DNA from: Pseudomonas cedrina subsp. cedrina
GTDB taxonomy: Bacteria > Pseudomonadota > Gammaproteobacteria > Pseudomonadales > Pseudomonadaceae
DNA length: 64,000 bases
Direction: 5' to 3'
Assembly (NCBI RefSeq): GCF_001983175.1
Contig: NZ_MNPW01000019.1
Span: 1-64,000, forward strand
Below the pieces are notes generated by a model. That model saw only the letters and a list, made by a program, of their open reading frames with translations. It did no database searches and was not told the DNA's origin. Below, one piece after another: positions 16,701 through 25,508 of the stretch (the stretch's first letter is position 1; every line of letters starts with the position of its first letter). The translations under genes and the position numbers were made by a program.

Positions 16701-18274
16701 AATGACAGGACCTTGAGAAGATTCATCAACTGCTCGCGGGTGCTCGGCAGCTCGAAGCCACTACCCTGCAGAAATTGCTTGAGGCTCACTTGCGTCGGCC
16801 CACCGGCCAGCCTCTGCTGAGCGAACCCGGCGTGTGGGTGCACCTGCATCGACGTGCTGTCGAGCAACCCACTGACCGACGCCATCGGGCCGGCGGCCGC
16901 AGCCTGTTCAACCGCGCCAAGCGCCTGGATCAGGTTGAACCGGTCTTGAGCCACACCCAAGGCCAGGCGCTGCGCGGCCAGGCGCGAAGTTGAGCGCGGG
17001 TCCGGCTCGGTGAACGCGCGATTGAAAGGAGCCTGGTTACGCGCAAGCCGGTCGGCGTCGATTTTTGCCTGCGCCTTACTCAAGGCGCGGGTGTTCTCAC
17101 CGTAAAACGCCCCGACCAGCATCAGCGGCGGGGCGTTCTCCGGGAACCCGATCGGTGGGCGGAGGAAGTTGAAGCGCGGGTCTGGTGCTATCGCCGCGCC
17201 TGCAGCAAGGATCGGCCCCGCTACACTTGACCAGCCCGAGTCATCCTTCAAACTCAGTGAGCGGGGACGACCGTTGAACGTGCCGACCACCGAGCCGTCG
17301 CGCTGGCTCACCACCATGGTCTGGAGGTCCAAGCCACTGGAGGCTGCCCAAGCGAGAAAATCCGGACTTTTGAACGTATCGCAGTACACCTGCCACCATT
17401 GCCCGAACCGCGAATGTGCGGACACGTCCGGCAAGCGTGTGCCGTAGCCCAATGCCTCGCCCCACGCTTGTTCGCGCAGCATGTCGCTGTAGTGCAAGGC
17501 CAGCGCCCGGTCGGCGGTGGCCTCGGACGACTGCAGGGGATCGCCAATGACAAGGCTGTAACGGTCACTGATATCGGCAAGTCGTTGGCGATGTTCGGCC
17601 AGTGCGTGAGTGCCTCGGGCCATTGGCGATCGCTGCATGTCGCTGGAAGGAGTCGGCGCAAAGCCACCGGCTTGCTTCAGTGCCTGCGCCCTGGCCCGAG
17701 CTTGCTCCGCGGTTTCAGGGGGGTGGGTCTCACCATAAAAGTTGCCGACCACCGCCAAAGGAATTCCCGCAGTGGGCGCTTCCAGCACCAGCTTGTGACC
17801 TTCTCTGGCCGGCACCAGCACTTTCGCAGCCTCTAGAATGGGCGCCGAAATCGCCTTCCATCCCGCGTCGGATTCAGGGCGTAAATAACCTTGTTTGCCA
17901 TGGAAGGAACCCGACAGGAAGCCACTGTGGGGTTCGAGCACAATGCTGAAAATATCCAGGCCGCGCTGCTCGCACCACAGCAAAAAAGCCGGGTTCTGCA
18001 CGGCGTCCCGGTACTGCTGCCACCATTGGCCGATGGAGGAATGCCGAGGGATATTATCCATATGAGTGTCTTCATAGCCCTCGGCATGCGTCCACTGGGC
18101 GCTTTCCAGAGCCTGGATATAGTGCTGCAGCACCGCCTTGTCGGCGGCGGCTTGGGAGAATTCCTGCTGATCGAATTCAGGCGCCCGTGAATGCCCGGCC
18201 TGAGACAGTGGCTGGGTGGACGGCGGCAGGCTTGCAGCGTTCGGTTCGGTGTAGGCGCGACTGGAAATGAGCAT
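13793..18274 (-). CDS. large toxin-like protein with duplicated N-terminal module
   Basis: This is a protein of about 1493 residues if it starts at the ATG at 18274; an ATG at 18466 would add 64 Cys/His/Arg-rich residues and overlap the upstream gene, so I think it less likely, but no clear ribosome site decides it. Residues 51-181 and 261-392 are two copies of one module (shared marks: HY, GQWW, GLD, a DSGW/DAGW box, GxFYGE). The middle is long, helical and resembles large pseudomonad toxins. The C-terminal 200 residues show a possible clan CD cysteine protease dyad, His1349 in ICAHG and Cys1400 in LLICYAG. No signal peptide is visible. Toxin function is inferred. Confidence 0.8.
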   Translation of the reverse strand: MLISSRAYTEPNAASLPPSTQPLSQAGHSRAPEFDQQEFSQAAADKAVLQHYIQALESAQWTHAEGYEDTHMDNIPRHSSIGQWWQQYRDAVQNPAFLLWCEQRGLDIFSIVLEPHSGFLSGSFHGKQGYLRPESDAGWKAISAPILEAAKVLVPAREGHKLVLEAPTAGIPLAVVGNFYGETHPPETAEQARARAQALKQAGGFAPTPSSDMQRSPMARGTHALAEHRQRLADISDRYSLVIGDPLQSSEATADRALALHYSDMLREQAWGEALGYGTRLPDVSAHSRFGQWWQVYCDTFKSPDFLAWAASSGLDLQTMVVSQRDGSVVGTFNGRPRSLSLKDDSGWSSVAGPILAAGAAIAPDPRFNFLRPPIGFPENAPPLMLVGAFYGENTRALSKAQAKIDADRLARNQAPFNRAFTEPDPRSTSRLAAQRLALGVAQDRFNLIQALGAVEQAAAAGPMASVSGLLDSTSMQVHPHAGFAQQRLAGGPTQVSLKQFLQGSGFELPSTREQLMNLLKVLSFQLPEPGTRGDYWPLLGKQLLTTQQRTQVSAQIEQAARAAGVEEGGNVWQALAGPDISSGLPLAPDEVLERMLSNPAAEKLGKALEAALNGKSSGTSALDWTLTALVLDLDPAAGTRRNHVAGYDLAQSDNWGRPPAQIIDNLARHLVAQGKVRQAQAPAAARLLLGHMGPEFLVRDIPTRVVYGSHTWASLASSVARIEQIAPGTSRNMTFKQVMTFGQSQPVTAVGRQIQSQAQRNALVDWAVANGVVAPRADDAYPQEQLAEARTRFNQRLAQLVQASNVQQSQAPSRRDMALAELKTLLGSDVDVETPSIKSEEPFDRIALYLEPFGLYERLRDATAERFSILELYMAGAFAHPTVKWVSEDPTVQFDQVKETLEKQPDFKQRFHREFQDYLAAFKGSIAVNVQNMIAQLPLEDRKNLAYGQAELYSVREGFFVNSRTPYEAQAQARRGHFGLLIRTHRTSPSTCYELFPAQGILRKNPQLPDTFELGPSNAAQRPEVFAGGVTQGVESGRSMGLDYAAYLQGTVPRANARSDDLIIDRLPLTATASGENGDGAPDSYAHPSSVAIAQAAANFVLSDVEAMEKTAEGTTNYEKHQQFDQRVKETLINLIPFVSAYRKAGEGDYTGAFTDAELDVFGLLMPGLHGVLSVEDATEKLGGAGFTAASAQQAEMPMAIGKKFGSLSAQGYGLNPQHLVTPAQLETLSQREDVAVGNAQVDAKTVGVIAQYDKPSAQWYGYDVQGGNAYGLALTSFTPQVSTALRNAMTHIQEVAIDKMNLLDRNLKGSNEIALGGTMQAITQIDGELYTFEDTVKGVTRLNICAHGRELDTVDVLLGDRHTVLLNDVEYSPEQVLNKIRAKQIDPSRYDNVRLLICYAGRGNEPFAKEFQRLIQRPVHAFAGTVTATHGSTPMSKIFAKANELYGTDGEKMVRSLYANSQHHVAAVNPYFLLQEPVKYLKFSHRPVTFT

Positions 18275-18407
18275 GGCGATAACCACGTGGCAGGTGACCG
18301 CATGTGAGTGGCCATGTGTCTCGTAGGCGCTGCACACATTTGATAAGTAAATATTACCGTTTTCGTGCGCGATTCGGCGGTGCAGCGCCGTTATTGCGCG
18401 TCGAAGT

Positions 18408-20660
18408 TCAAACGTCCCACCAACGTGGCAGCAATTGGCGCACCCGCGCCTCGCCGAACCGATCATCGATCAACATCACCACGCCGCGGTCCTGCTGGCT
18501 GCGGATCACCCTGCCCGCCGCCTGCACCACTTTCTGCAGCCCGGGATACAGATAGGTGTAGTCGTAGCCGGCGCCGAAGATCGCGCCCATGCGCAGTTTC
18601 ATCTGCTCGTTGACCGGGTTCAGTTGCGGCAAGCCCAACGTCGCAATAAAGGCCCCGATCAAACGGGCGCCCGGCAAATCGATGCCTTCACCGAACGCGC
18701 CGCCCAGCACGGCAAAACCGATGCCCTGGCTGTGCTCGGTGAATTGATCGAGAAAGGCTTGGCGCTCGGCCTCGGCCATGCCGCGTGACTGTTGCCACAA
18801 CGCGATCTGCGGGTGTTTCTCGGCCAACAGCCGGGCCACTTGCTGCAGGTAATCAAAACTTGAGAAAAACGCCAGGTAGTTGCCGGGCTGTCGGGCGTAC
18901 TGGCGAGCGATCAACTCGACGATCGGCTCCAGCGAGGCGTGCCGATGGACGAAGCGCGTGGAGATTGCGTCGACGATGCGCACCTGCAACTGCTCGGCCT
19001 TGAACGGCGACTCCACGTCGATCCAAGCCGTATCCGCCGGCAGCCCGAGCAAGTCGGCGTAATAGTGCCGAGGGCTTAGGGTCGCCGAAAACAGCGTGCT
19101 GCTGCGGGCGGCGGCCAGCCGTGGGCGGATGAATTCGGCGGGCACCACATTGCGCAGGCACAGGGTCGAGCTGCTGCGTTTGCCCATGAGCTGACGCTTG
19201 CTGATATCGAAAATAAAGTGTTCGTTGAACAGTTCGGCGACCTTGGCGAATTGCAGTACCTCGAAATAGAACGCCTGCAGGTCACCACTCAGGGTTTCGG
19301 GATGGTCATTGAAATACTCGCCCATGGCGCTGGCGCACAGGCTCAGGGCCTGCAATAGTTTTTCAGGCCGCGCGGCATAGGCCTGGTATGGCGCGAGCTG
19401 GTCCTTGTGCAGCGCGTTCCACTCGCGGTTGAGGCGCTGCAAGGGTTTCTTCAGGGGGTCGGGTGCGGTGTCGCGCAGGGTCTTGAGGCTGTACTGGTCG
19501 AGGCTGGCGCTGTACATCGAACGGGCGCGTTCGACCAGGTTATGCGCCTCGTCCACCAGCACTGCAACACGCCACTGGTTGAGCTGGGCCAGGCCGAACA
19601 GCATGGCGCCAAAATCGAAGTAGTAGTTGTAGTCGGCGATCACCAGGTCGGCCCAGCGCGCCATTTCCTGGCTCAGGTAGTAAGGGCACACGTCATGGGC
19701 CAGGGCCACATCGCGCAGGTTGCGCTGGTCGAGCAGGCGCACCTTGGACGCGGCGACGCGCGCGGCGGGCAACCGGTCGTAGAAACCCTTGGCCAAGGGG
19801 CAGGCATCGCCGTGGCAGGCTTTGTCCGGGTGCTCGCAGGCTTTGTCCCGCGCCACCAGCTCCAGCACGCGCAGTTGCAAGCCGGGGCTGGCGGTATACA
19901 GCACCTGCGCGGCGTCCAGGGCAAGTTTGCGACCGGGCGTCTTGGCGGTCAGGAAGAACAGCTTGTCCAGTTGCTGGGGCGCGAGGGCCTTGAGCAGCGG
20001 AAAAATCGTGCCGATGGTCTTGCCGATCCCGGTTGGCGCCTGGGCCATCAAGCAGCGCCCGGTGCTGACGGCCTTGTACACCGATTCGGCGAGCGAGCGC
20101 TGGCCGGGACGGAAACCGGCATGGGGAAACGCCAGGGTTTGCGCGCTATTGTTGCGCGCTTCGCGGTGCTGCATTTCCTGCCGGGCCCAGCCCAGGAACA
20201 GCGCGCATTGCTGGTTGAAGAACGACTCGAGCTGCGCGGCTGGAAAGCGTTGGTTCAGCAGCGTCTCGCCTTCACCGACGATATCGAAGTACACCAGCGC
20301 CAGGTCGATCTCCAGCAGGCCGAGTTTGCGGCACATCAGCCAGCCGTACACTTTGACCTGGGCCCAATGCAGTTGTCGATGGTTGGCCGGCTGGGCATCG
20401 AGATCGCCGCGATAGGTTTTTACTTCTTCAAGGCGATTGGCGTCGGGGTCGTAACCGTCCGCCCTGCCCCGAACCTTGAGTTGCTGGTATTCGCCTTCAA
20501 GCGCGACCTCACTCTGGTAATGCGCGCTGCGCCGCGAGGCGACAGTGCGGTGGCCGACAATGCCCTCCTGCGCGCTGGGGGACGGGGTAAAGCGCAGGTC
20601 CAGGTCGCCGACCTTGGCCGTGAACTCGCACAATGCACGCACTGCAACGCTGTAGCTCAA
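18408..20660 (-). CDS. XPD/DinG-type Fe-S ATP-dependent DNA helicase with PD-(D/E)XK-like N terminus
   Basis: This 750-residue protein has a possible PD-(D/E)XK nuclease-like N terminus (GRADGYDPDANRLEEVKTY, about 65-85), then an XPD/DinG SF2 helicase: Walker A APTGIGKT, cysteines for an Fe-S cluster (ACEHPDKACHGDAC then VCPYY), DEAH box VLVDEAHNL, and the motif VI region AAGRVIRSQQDRG. It should unwind DNA 5' to 3' in repair. The TTG start at 20660 overlaps the FAN1 stop by 4 bp (TTGA), so it is coupled to the nuclease gene. A LexA-like box lies in front of the pair. Confidence 0.93.
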   Translation of the reverse strand: MSYSVAVRALCEFTAKVGDLDLRFTPSPSAQEGIVGHRTVASRRSAHYQSEVALEGEYQQLKVRGRADGYDPDANRLEEVKTYRGDLDAQPANHRQLHWAQVKVYGWLMCRKLGLLEIDLALVYFDIVGEGETLLNQRFPAAQLESFFNQQCALFLGWARQEMQHREARNNSAQTLAFPHAGFRPGQRSLAESVYKAVSTGRCLMAQAPTGIGKTIGTIFPLLKALAPQQLDKLFFLTAKTPGRKLALDAAQVLYTASPGLQLRVLELVARDKACEHPDKACHGDACPLAKGFYDRLPAARVAASKVRLLDQRNLRDVALAHDVCPYYLSQEMARWADLVIADYNYYFDFGAMLFGLAQLNQWRVAVLVDEAHNLVERARSMYSASLDQYSLKTLRDTAPDPLKKPLQRLNREWNALHKDQLAPYQAYAARPEKLLQALSLCASAMGEYFNDHPETLSGDLQAFYFEVLQFAKVAELFNEHFIFDISKRQLMGKRSSSTLCLRNVVPAEFIRPRLAAARSSTLFSATLSPRHYYADLLGLPADTAWIDVESPFKAEQLQVRIVDAISTRFVHRHASLEPIVELIARQYARQPGNYLAFFSSFDYLQQVARLLAEKHPQIALWQQSRGMAEAERQAFLDQFTEHSQGIGFAVLGGAFGEGIDLPGARLIGAFIATLGLPQLNPVNEQMKLRMGAIFGAGYDYTYLYPGLQKVVQAAGRVIRSQQDRGVVMLIDDRFGEARVRQLLPRWWDV

Positions 20661-22303
20661 AGGGACTGCGCCCAGCGCACATAGCAGACCGTTACGGGCA
20701 TCTGGTATTCGCCGCAGAACTCCAGCCAGCGCAGTTGGTTGTCTTGCAGGCGGTCACCGGGGCCCTTGACCTCGATCATGCGGTAGGTCTTCTGCGCCGG
20801 CCAGAACTGGATCAGGTCAGGCATACCGGCGCGGTTGGCGCGGATATCCAGCAGCAGCCGCTCGAACCAATAGCGCAGATGTTCGGCGGGCAGGCAGGTC
20901 AATGCCTGGTCGAGCAGTTCTTGATTGAGCAGGCTCCAGAACACGAAGGGCGACTGGATCCCCCACTTTTCGTCGTAGCGCCGGCGGATGGTGGCTTTGT
21001 AGCGCTCGTCCTGCAGTTGCTCGAAACACGCGGCGAACAGCGGCGCGCGACGCAGGTGGAAGTCTTCGCTGTGCAGGTCCACCGGCCCCCGCTGGAACGG
21101 GTGGAAAAATGCCCCCGGCAACGGCGCAAAGATCGCGTCCCAGCACAGCAGGCCGAACAGCGAATTGATCAGGCCGTTTTCCACGTAGTGCACCGGCGCA
21201 TCGGGTTCGCTGAGGTGAGCCTGCACGCAGTACTCCACCGACATCAGCGGCTCGGGCAGCGCCAGGTCCAGGTCCAGGCGCGTAACGGGGCGTGGCTTGG
21301 CCCGGGGCACGGCCGGCTCGCCCAACTTGCGGCGCAGGCGAGGCAATACGCGCTGCAGGTGCTGCTGCTCGGCGGCGCTTTCCGGCGCCTGTTGCGCGGT
21401 GTACACCAAGGCCATGGCCTGGGCGTAATCCTCCTGGCGTTCGAGCACGCGGATCAGTCGCGAGCGGGCGCCTGGGTAGGCGCAGTTGCGATAAATCCGT
21501 TGCGCCAACGCCAATTCGGCGGTGCGCTCGCAATACTGACCCACCTGGAACAACAGCTTGGCCCGGCGGTTTTCCAGCCAGGGGTTATCGGTACTCAGGG
21601 TGGCGATCCGGGCCAGGACGTCCTCCAGCGCTTCACCGGTTTCAAAGGCCTGCTGGCACTGATGCAGGAACAGAAAACCATGCACGTCCTCGCGGCTGCG
21701 CAGGCCACGGGATTGTGCACAGAACTCGACTTTTTCGTAGGTGTGGATGCCAAGGTCGGCCAGCACGAACTCCGACCAATCCTGGTGCAAATTGCCGAAG
21801 AACATCAGGCGCAGGCGATCGCACAGCTCCATCACCGTGAGGCTGTACAAGGCATCAGCAAGGTCGGGGCACCAACCGGCAAAGCTGCGACTGTCGGTGA
21901 ATTGCGTCGACAGGCCTTCCAGCCAATCGGCTTTCTTGCCCTTGGGCTGCTCGATCCAGGGCTTGAACGCGCCGAGAATCTCGCTTTTTTGCAGCAAGGC
22001 GAACAGCGCTTCAAAATTCAGCAGGCACTGGGCGTCAACCCAACCCAGTGCCTGCAACGGTACGGCGGCGGCGTGGGGGCAGCCGATCTCCTGGTAGGTG
22101 AGTTTACTTGCACGAAAATGCGCACCCTTGCGCATCACCATTCGCACCAGCAGTGCCTGTGAGGCTTGGGGCAACCTGTCAAATTGCTGAATGAAATGCG
22201 CTTCTTGCGGGTCAAGCAGATCCGCATAGCGTTGCCCCAGCCAATGCAGGACCTGGCGGAAGTTATGCAGGTAATAGAGCGGGTCGTCGAGGGGGTTGGC
22301 CAT
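20657..22303 (-). CDS. FAN1-like structure-specific nuclease (VRR-NUC domain)
   Basis: This 548-residue protein matches bacterial FAN1, the 5' flap and interstrand-crosslink repair nuclease. The C-terminal VRR-NUC domain has the catalytic marks GMPDLIQFWP and YRMIEVKGPGDRLQDNQ. The N-terminal two-thirds are helical (SAP-like and TPR-like parts). I choose the ATG at 22303; a TTG four codons earlier is possible. No strong ribosome site is visible. It is the first gene of a two-gene repair operon with the XPD-like helicase. A CTGT-N8-CCAG box (minus strand) at 22323-22338 suggests SOS control. Confidence 0.9.
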   Translation of the reverse strand: MANPLDDPLYYLHNFRQVLHWLGQRYADLLDPQEAHFIQQFDRLPQASQALLVRMVMRKGAHFRASKLTYQEIGCPHAAAVPLQALGWVDAQCLLNFEALFALLQKSEILGAFKPWIEQPKGKKADWLEGLSTQFTDSRSFAGWCPDLADALYSLTVMELCDRLRLMFFGNLHQDWSEFVLADLGIHTYEKVEFCAQSRGLRSREDVHGFLFLHQCQQAFETGEALEDVLARIATLSTDNPWLENRRAKLLFQVGQYCERTAELALAQRIYRNCAYPGARSRLIRVLERQEDYAQAMALVYTAQQAPESAAEQQHLQRVLPRLRRKLGEPAVPRAKPRPVTRLDLDLALPEPLMSVEYCVQAHLSEPDAPVHYVENGLINSLFGLLCWDAIFAPLPGAFFHPFQRGPVDLHSEDFHLRRAPLFAACFEQLQDERYKATIRRRYDEKWGIQSPFVFWSLLNQELLDQALTCLPAEHLRYWFERLLLDIRANRAGMPDLIQFWPAQKTYRMIEVKGPGDRLQDNQLRWLEFCGEYQMPVTVCYVRWAQSL

Positions 22304-22322
22304 GGCGTGCAGCAATCAAATA

Positions 22323-22338
22323 CTGGTTATGCATACAG
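22323..22338 (-). promoter_or_regulatory. LexA-like SOS box
   Basis: On the minus strand the sequence reads ctgtatgcataaccag, that is CTGT-N8-CCAG, one base from the canonical CTGT-N8-ACAG with an AT-rich centre. It lies 20-35 bp upstream of the FAN1 start, where a repressor would cover the promoter or early leader. A DNA-repair operon is a sensible LexA target. Binding is inferred. Confidence 0.65.
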
Positions 22339-22490
22339 AGTGCCGTTGCGCATGCCAGGTTGCAATCGGTAATAGATAAATGGCGCCTGCAACTTTTTGC
22401 ATAAAAGTGATCAGATGGAGGAATCAATGGCGTAACATTTGTTCCCCCGCGGCCTCTGGCGTGGGACTTTCCAAGGTTAAGGTAAGGGTT

Positions 22491-22715
22491 ATGAACATGA
22501 AGAATCTGGGGCTGCCACTGGTTGCACTCACTGTTCTGCTATTGGCCGGTTGCGCGACGCAAACCGTAGTGACGCTGCAAAACGGCACACAGTATTTGAC
22601 CAAGGACTCGCCAAAAACCAAAACCGTCGACGGTTTCTATGAATTCACCGACATCGCCGGCAAACGCATCCGCGTCAAGGCCGATGATGTGGCCACCGTC
22701 CGCAAGGAAGACTAA
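22491..22715 (+). CDS. YgdI/YgdR-family lipoprotein (DUF903)
   Basis: This 74-residue protein has a lipoprotein signal with lipobox LAGC (MNMKNLGLPLVALTVLLLAGCA), then a small all-beta domain (VVTLQNGTQYLTKDSP, YEFTDIAGKRIRVKADDV) typical of YgdI/YgdR. It should be anchored in the outer or inner membrane facing the periplasm. The start at 22491 follows aaggtaagg. It is a single gene convergent with the protease secretion operon. Its cellular role is not known. Confidence 0.9.
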   Translation: MNMKNLGLPLVALTVLLLAGCATQTVVTLQNGTQYLTKDSPKTKTVDGFYEFTDIAGKRIRVKADDVATVRKED

Positions 22716-22728
22716 GCATATCCATCCC

Positions 22729-22862
22729 TGTAGTGAGCGGGCTTGCCCCGCGCTGGGGCGCGAAGCGGCCCTAATACAGTCACCGCCCAGTTACAGATAA
22801 AACCGTATCGCCTGGGTTGGGGCTGCTTCGCAGCCCAGCGCGGGACAAGCCCGCTCACTACA
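22729..22862. repeat. REPIN between convergent genes
   Basis: A complete palindromic unit starts tgtagtgagcgggcttg and ends with its inverse cgggacaagcccgctcacta; two inner arms flank a variable centre. It belongs to the same family as 9459-9592 and 41320-41453. Its right end overlaps the last codon of aprF (stop at 22858-22860). It may also end transcription from both sides. Confidence 0.9.
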
Positions 22863-24198
22863 AACGCGGTCCGAACGCTTCGTCTACCTTGGCCAAGTCG
22901 GTATCGCGCAGATTTCCCGCGTAGTAATGCAACTTGGTCCAGGCCATCAGGTAGTCGTAACGGGCCTGGGCCAGGTCGCGACGGGTGCTGTACAGCTGTT
23001 GTTCGGCATTCAGCGCATCCAGGTTGACCCGCTCGCCGCCCAGGATGCTTTGCCGGGTCGACACCACCAGCGCTTCGGCTGAGGCCAAGGCTTTCTGGTA
23101 AGCGCGCAACTTGCTCACGCCGGACAGACAGGCACTGAACTGGCGACGCAGCTCGATCAGGGTCTCGCGGGTCTTGCCCTCCAGTTCGTACTCGGCCTGC
23201 TCCATGGCGCGGCTGGCCTGGCGCGTGGATGCCGAGACACCGCCACCGGCATACAACGGCACGCTGACCTCCACGCCAATAGTGTTGGTGTCATAGCGCT
23301 GGTTGTAGGTGTTGCCGCTGTCGGATTCCTGCTGGCGCGAACTGGCGTAGGCCGTGACCTTGGGCAGATGCCCGGCGCGGTTGCGCTCCACTTCATAGCG
23401 CGCCACTTCCAAGGCCTGGCGCTGGGAGGCGAGCGTGGGGTTATTGCTGATCGCCAATTCGTGCCACGTGTCGTAGTTGGCCGGGCTCAAGGTGAACGCA
23501 GCGAACCCCTGGTTCAGCGGCGCCAGGTCGTGGATGTTGACGCTCTGCACGCCGATCAAGGCGCCCAGCTCCCTCAATGACGCGTCCTGTTCGTCCAGCG
23601 CCTCGATCTCTTCGGCGGTGGCCAGCTCATAGCGCGACTCGGCTTCGAGAATATCGGTACGGGTGCCCTCGCCCTGCTGGAACAAATGCCGGTTCTGCTG
23701 GAATTGCTGCTCAAAGGCCTTCTTCTTGGCGCGGGCGATGTCGATCTGGTCCTGGGCGAACAGCGCCTGGGTGTAATAGGTCAGCACCCGCACCAGCAGC
23801 GCCTGGCTCTTGTCGCGAAAGCTCTCATCGGCAAACAGCGCCTGGGCCACGCCTTTGCGGTAGTTGGCATAGGCTTCGTAGTCGAACAACGGCTGTTGCA
23901 GACTGAAGGTGGAGCCGTAGCTGTTGTAGTTGCGGTCGTCGCGATAGCTACCGCCGCGCCCGTCCGGCAAGTGCGCCTCGGAGTTGTTGCGACCCTTGTT
24001 GTAGTTGTAGGAAAGCTTGGGCAGCAGGCCGGCGCGGCCGATGGTGCGGTTTTCCAGGCCGGCGTCGCGTTCCTTGATGGCACCCAGGAACACCGGGTCG
24101 TTGCGCAGGGCTTGCTCGTACACGTCGAACGGGCCCATGGCGGCTTGGGCGCTGGCGCAAGTCAATAGCAAGGCGAAGAACACTGGCTTCATGCTCAT
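22858..24198 (-). CDS. aprF: type I secretion outer-membrane protein (TolC family)
   Basis: This 446-residue protein has a signal peptide (MSMKPVFFALLLTCASAQA) and the two-fold helical repeat of the TolC family, starting FDVYEQALRNDPVFLGA. It forms the outer-membrane channel of the protease secretion system together with AprD and AprE. The ATG overlaps the aprE stop by 4 bp (ATGA). The stop codon lies inside a REPIN, so the repeat forms the last bases of the gene. It is the last gene of the apr operon here; no prtA, prtB or lipase gene follows. Confidence 0.93.
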   Translation of the reverse strand: MSMKPVFFALLLTCASAQAAMGPFDVYEQALRNDPVFLGAIKERDAGLENRTIGRAGLLPKLSYNYNKGRNNSEAHLPDGRGGSYRDDRNYNSYGSTFSLQQPLFDYEAYANYRKGVAQALFADESFRDKSQALLVRVLTYYTQALFAQDQIDIARAKKKAFEQQFQQNRHLFQQGEGTRTDILEAESRYELATAEEIEALDEQDASLRELGALIGVQSVNIHDLAPLNQGFAAFTLSPANYDTWHELAISNNPTLASQRQALEVARYEVERNRAGHLPKVTAYASSRQQESDSGNTYNQRYDTNTIGVEVSVPLYAGGGVSASTRQASRAMEQAEYELEGKTRETLIELRRQFSACLSGVSKLRAYQKALASAEALVVSTRQSILGGERVNLDALNAEQQLYSTRRDLAQARYDYLMAWTKLHYYAGNLRDTDLAKVDEAFGPRL

Positions 24199-25508
24199 TG
24201 CTCGGTCAGCGCGGAGCCGGCGCGATCGAGCAGCGGCTTGAACAGGTAATTAAGCAGCGAGCGTTCGCCGGTGCGCACGAATATCTCGGCGGGCATGCCG
24301 GGCCTGATCACCAGGCCGTGGAGTTTCTCCAGGTCGGCGTCACTGACCGTGGTGCGCAGCACGTAGTACGGCGCGCCGGTTTTCTCGTCGAGCATCTGGT
24401 CGGCGGAGACCAGGCTGACCTCGCCCGGTACCCGCGGGGTGCGGCTCTGGTTGAAGGCGGTGAAGAGGATGTCGACCGGCAGGTGTGTGCCGACCTTGTC
24501 CACCAGATGCACCGGCAGGTGCCCTTCGACTTCCAACCGGGTGTCCTGGGGCACGATCTCCAGCAGGGTTTCGCCCGCACGCACCACGGCGCCCTCGGTG
24601 TGTACGCCGAGGTTGACCGCAATGCCATCGGCCGGCGCGTTGATTTCGCTGTGTTGCAGGTCGAACCCGGCGGAGGTCAGTTGTTGTTCCAGGGTCAGGC
24701 TGCGCAGTTGCGCGTCGGCCAACTGGCTGCGCACTTCCTTCTGATATTCCTCGCTGTGCTGTTGCAATTTGAGGCGCGATTCGAGGATGCCCTGCTCCAC
24801 CCGGCCGCTTTCGCCGGTGTTCTGCGCCAGGTCCTGTTGCACCTGGGACAATTGGCGCTGGTACTCCATCAGGCGGTTGCGTGGGATGTAGCCGTTGTCG
24901 GCCAGCGGTTGCAGGTTGCTCAATTGGTCGCGCAGGGATTGCGCCTGGGCGGTCAGGTCGCTGCGGGCGCGGCGCATGCCGTTGAGCTGCGCCGTGGCGC
25001 CGTCGATATTCGCGCGGATACCCGCCTGCTCGCGGGCAAAGGCTTCGCGGCGGCTGCTGAACAGTTGGCGCTGGCCTTCGAGTACCAGCGCCAGGGCCGG
25101 ATCGGGGTTGGCGCTCAGCTCGGCCGGGAAGGTAACGCTGGTCTGGTTGTCACGCTCGCTCTGCCAGCGTGCCACGCTGGCCCAGGCCATGCGGTACTGG
25201 GCTTGCAGCGAGTGCACGTCGGCCTGGTTCTGGGTCTGGTCAAGGCGAAACAGCGGCTGGCCTTGTTTCACGGCCTCGCCTTCACGCACCAAGATCCGGC
25301 TGACCACGCCGGGGCTGAGGGTTTGCACAGCCTTGCGCTTACCCGACACCACCACAGTGCCTTGCACTGGGATGCCTTGATCGAGCGGCGCGAGGCTGGC
25401 CCAGAGGAAAAACCCGCCAGCGCCGACAACGGTCAGCAGCCAGCCCATGCGCGCGAAGAACCGGGCGTCGCGCTCTTTGAAGGGTGGTTCGAAAGTGATG
25501 CTGCTCAT
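24195..25508 (-). CDS. aprE: type I secretion periplasmic adaptor (HlyD/MFP family)
   Basis: This 437-residue membrane-fusion protein has one N-terminal membrane segment (about residues 22-40, WLLTVVGAGGFFLWASLAPL), a beta domain with a biotinyl-lipoyl half (GVVSRILVREGEAVKQGQPLF), a long coiled-coil hairpin (about 100-270) and the closing beta barrel. It links AprD in the inner membrane to AprF in the outer membrane. Both ends overlap neighbours by 4 bp (ATGA), so the three secretion genes are coupled. Confidence 0.94.
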   Translation of the reverse strand: MSSITFEPPFKERDARFFARMGWLLTVVGAGGFFLWASLAPLDQGIPVQGTVVVSGKRKAVQTLSPGVVSRILVREGEAVKQGQPLFRLDQTQNQADVHSLQAQYRMAWASVARWQSERDNQTSVTFPAELSANPDPALALVLEGQRQLFSSRREAFAREQAGIRANIDGATAQLNGMRRARSDLTAQAQSLRDQLSNLQPLADNGYIPRNRLMEYQRQLSQVQQDLAQNTGESGRVEQGILESRLKLQQHSEEYQKEVRSQLADAQLRSLTLEQQLTSAGFDLQHSEINAPADGIAVNLGVHTEGAVVRAGETLLEIVPQDTRLEVEGHLPVHLVDKVGTHLPVDILFTAFNQSRTPRVPGEVSLVSADQMLDEKTGAPYYVLRTTVSDADLEKLHGLVIRPGMPAEIFVRTGERSLLNYLFKPLLDRAGSALTEQ

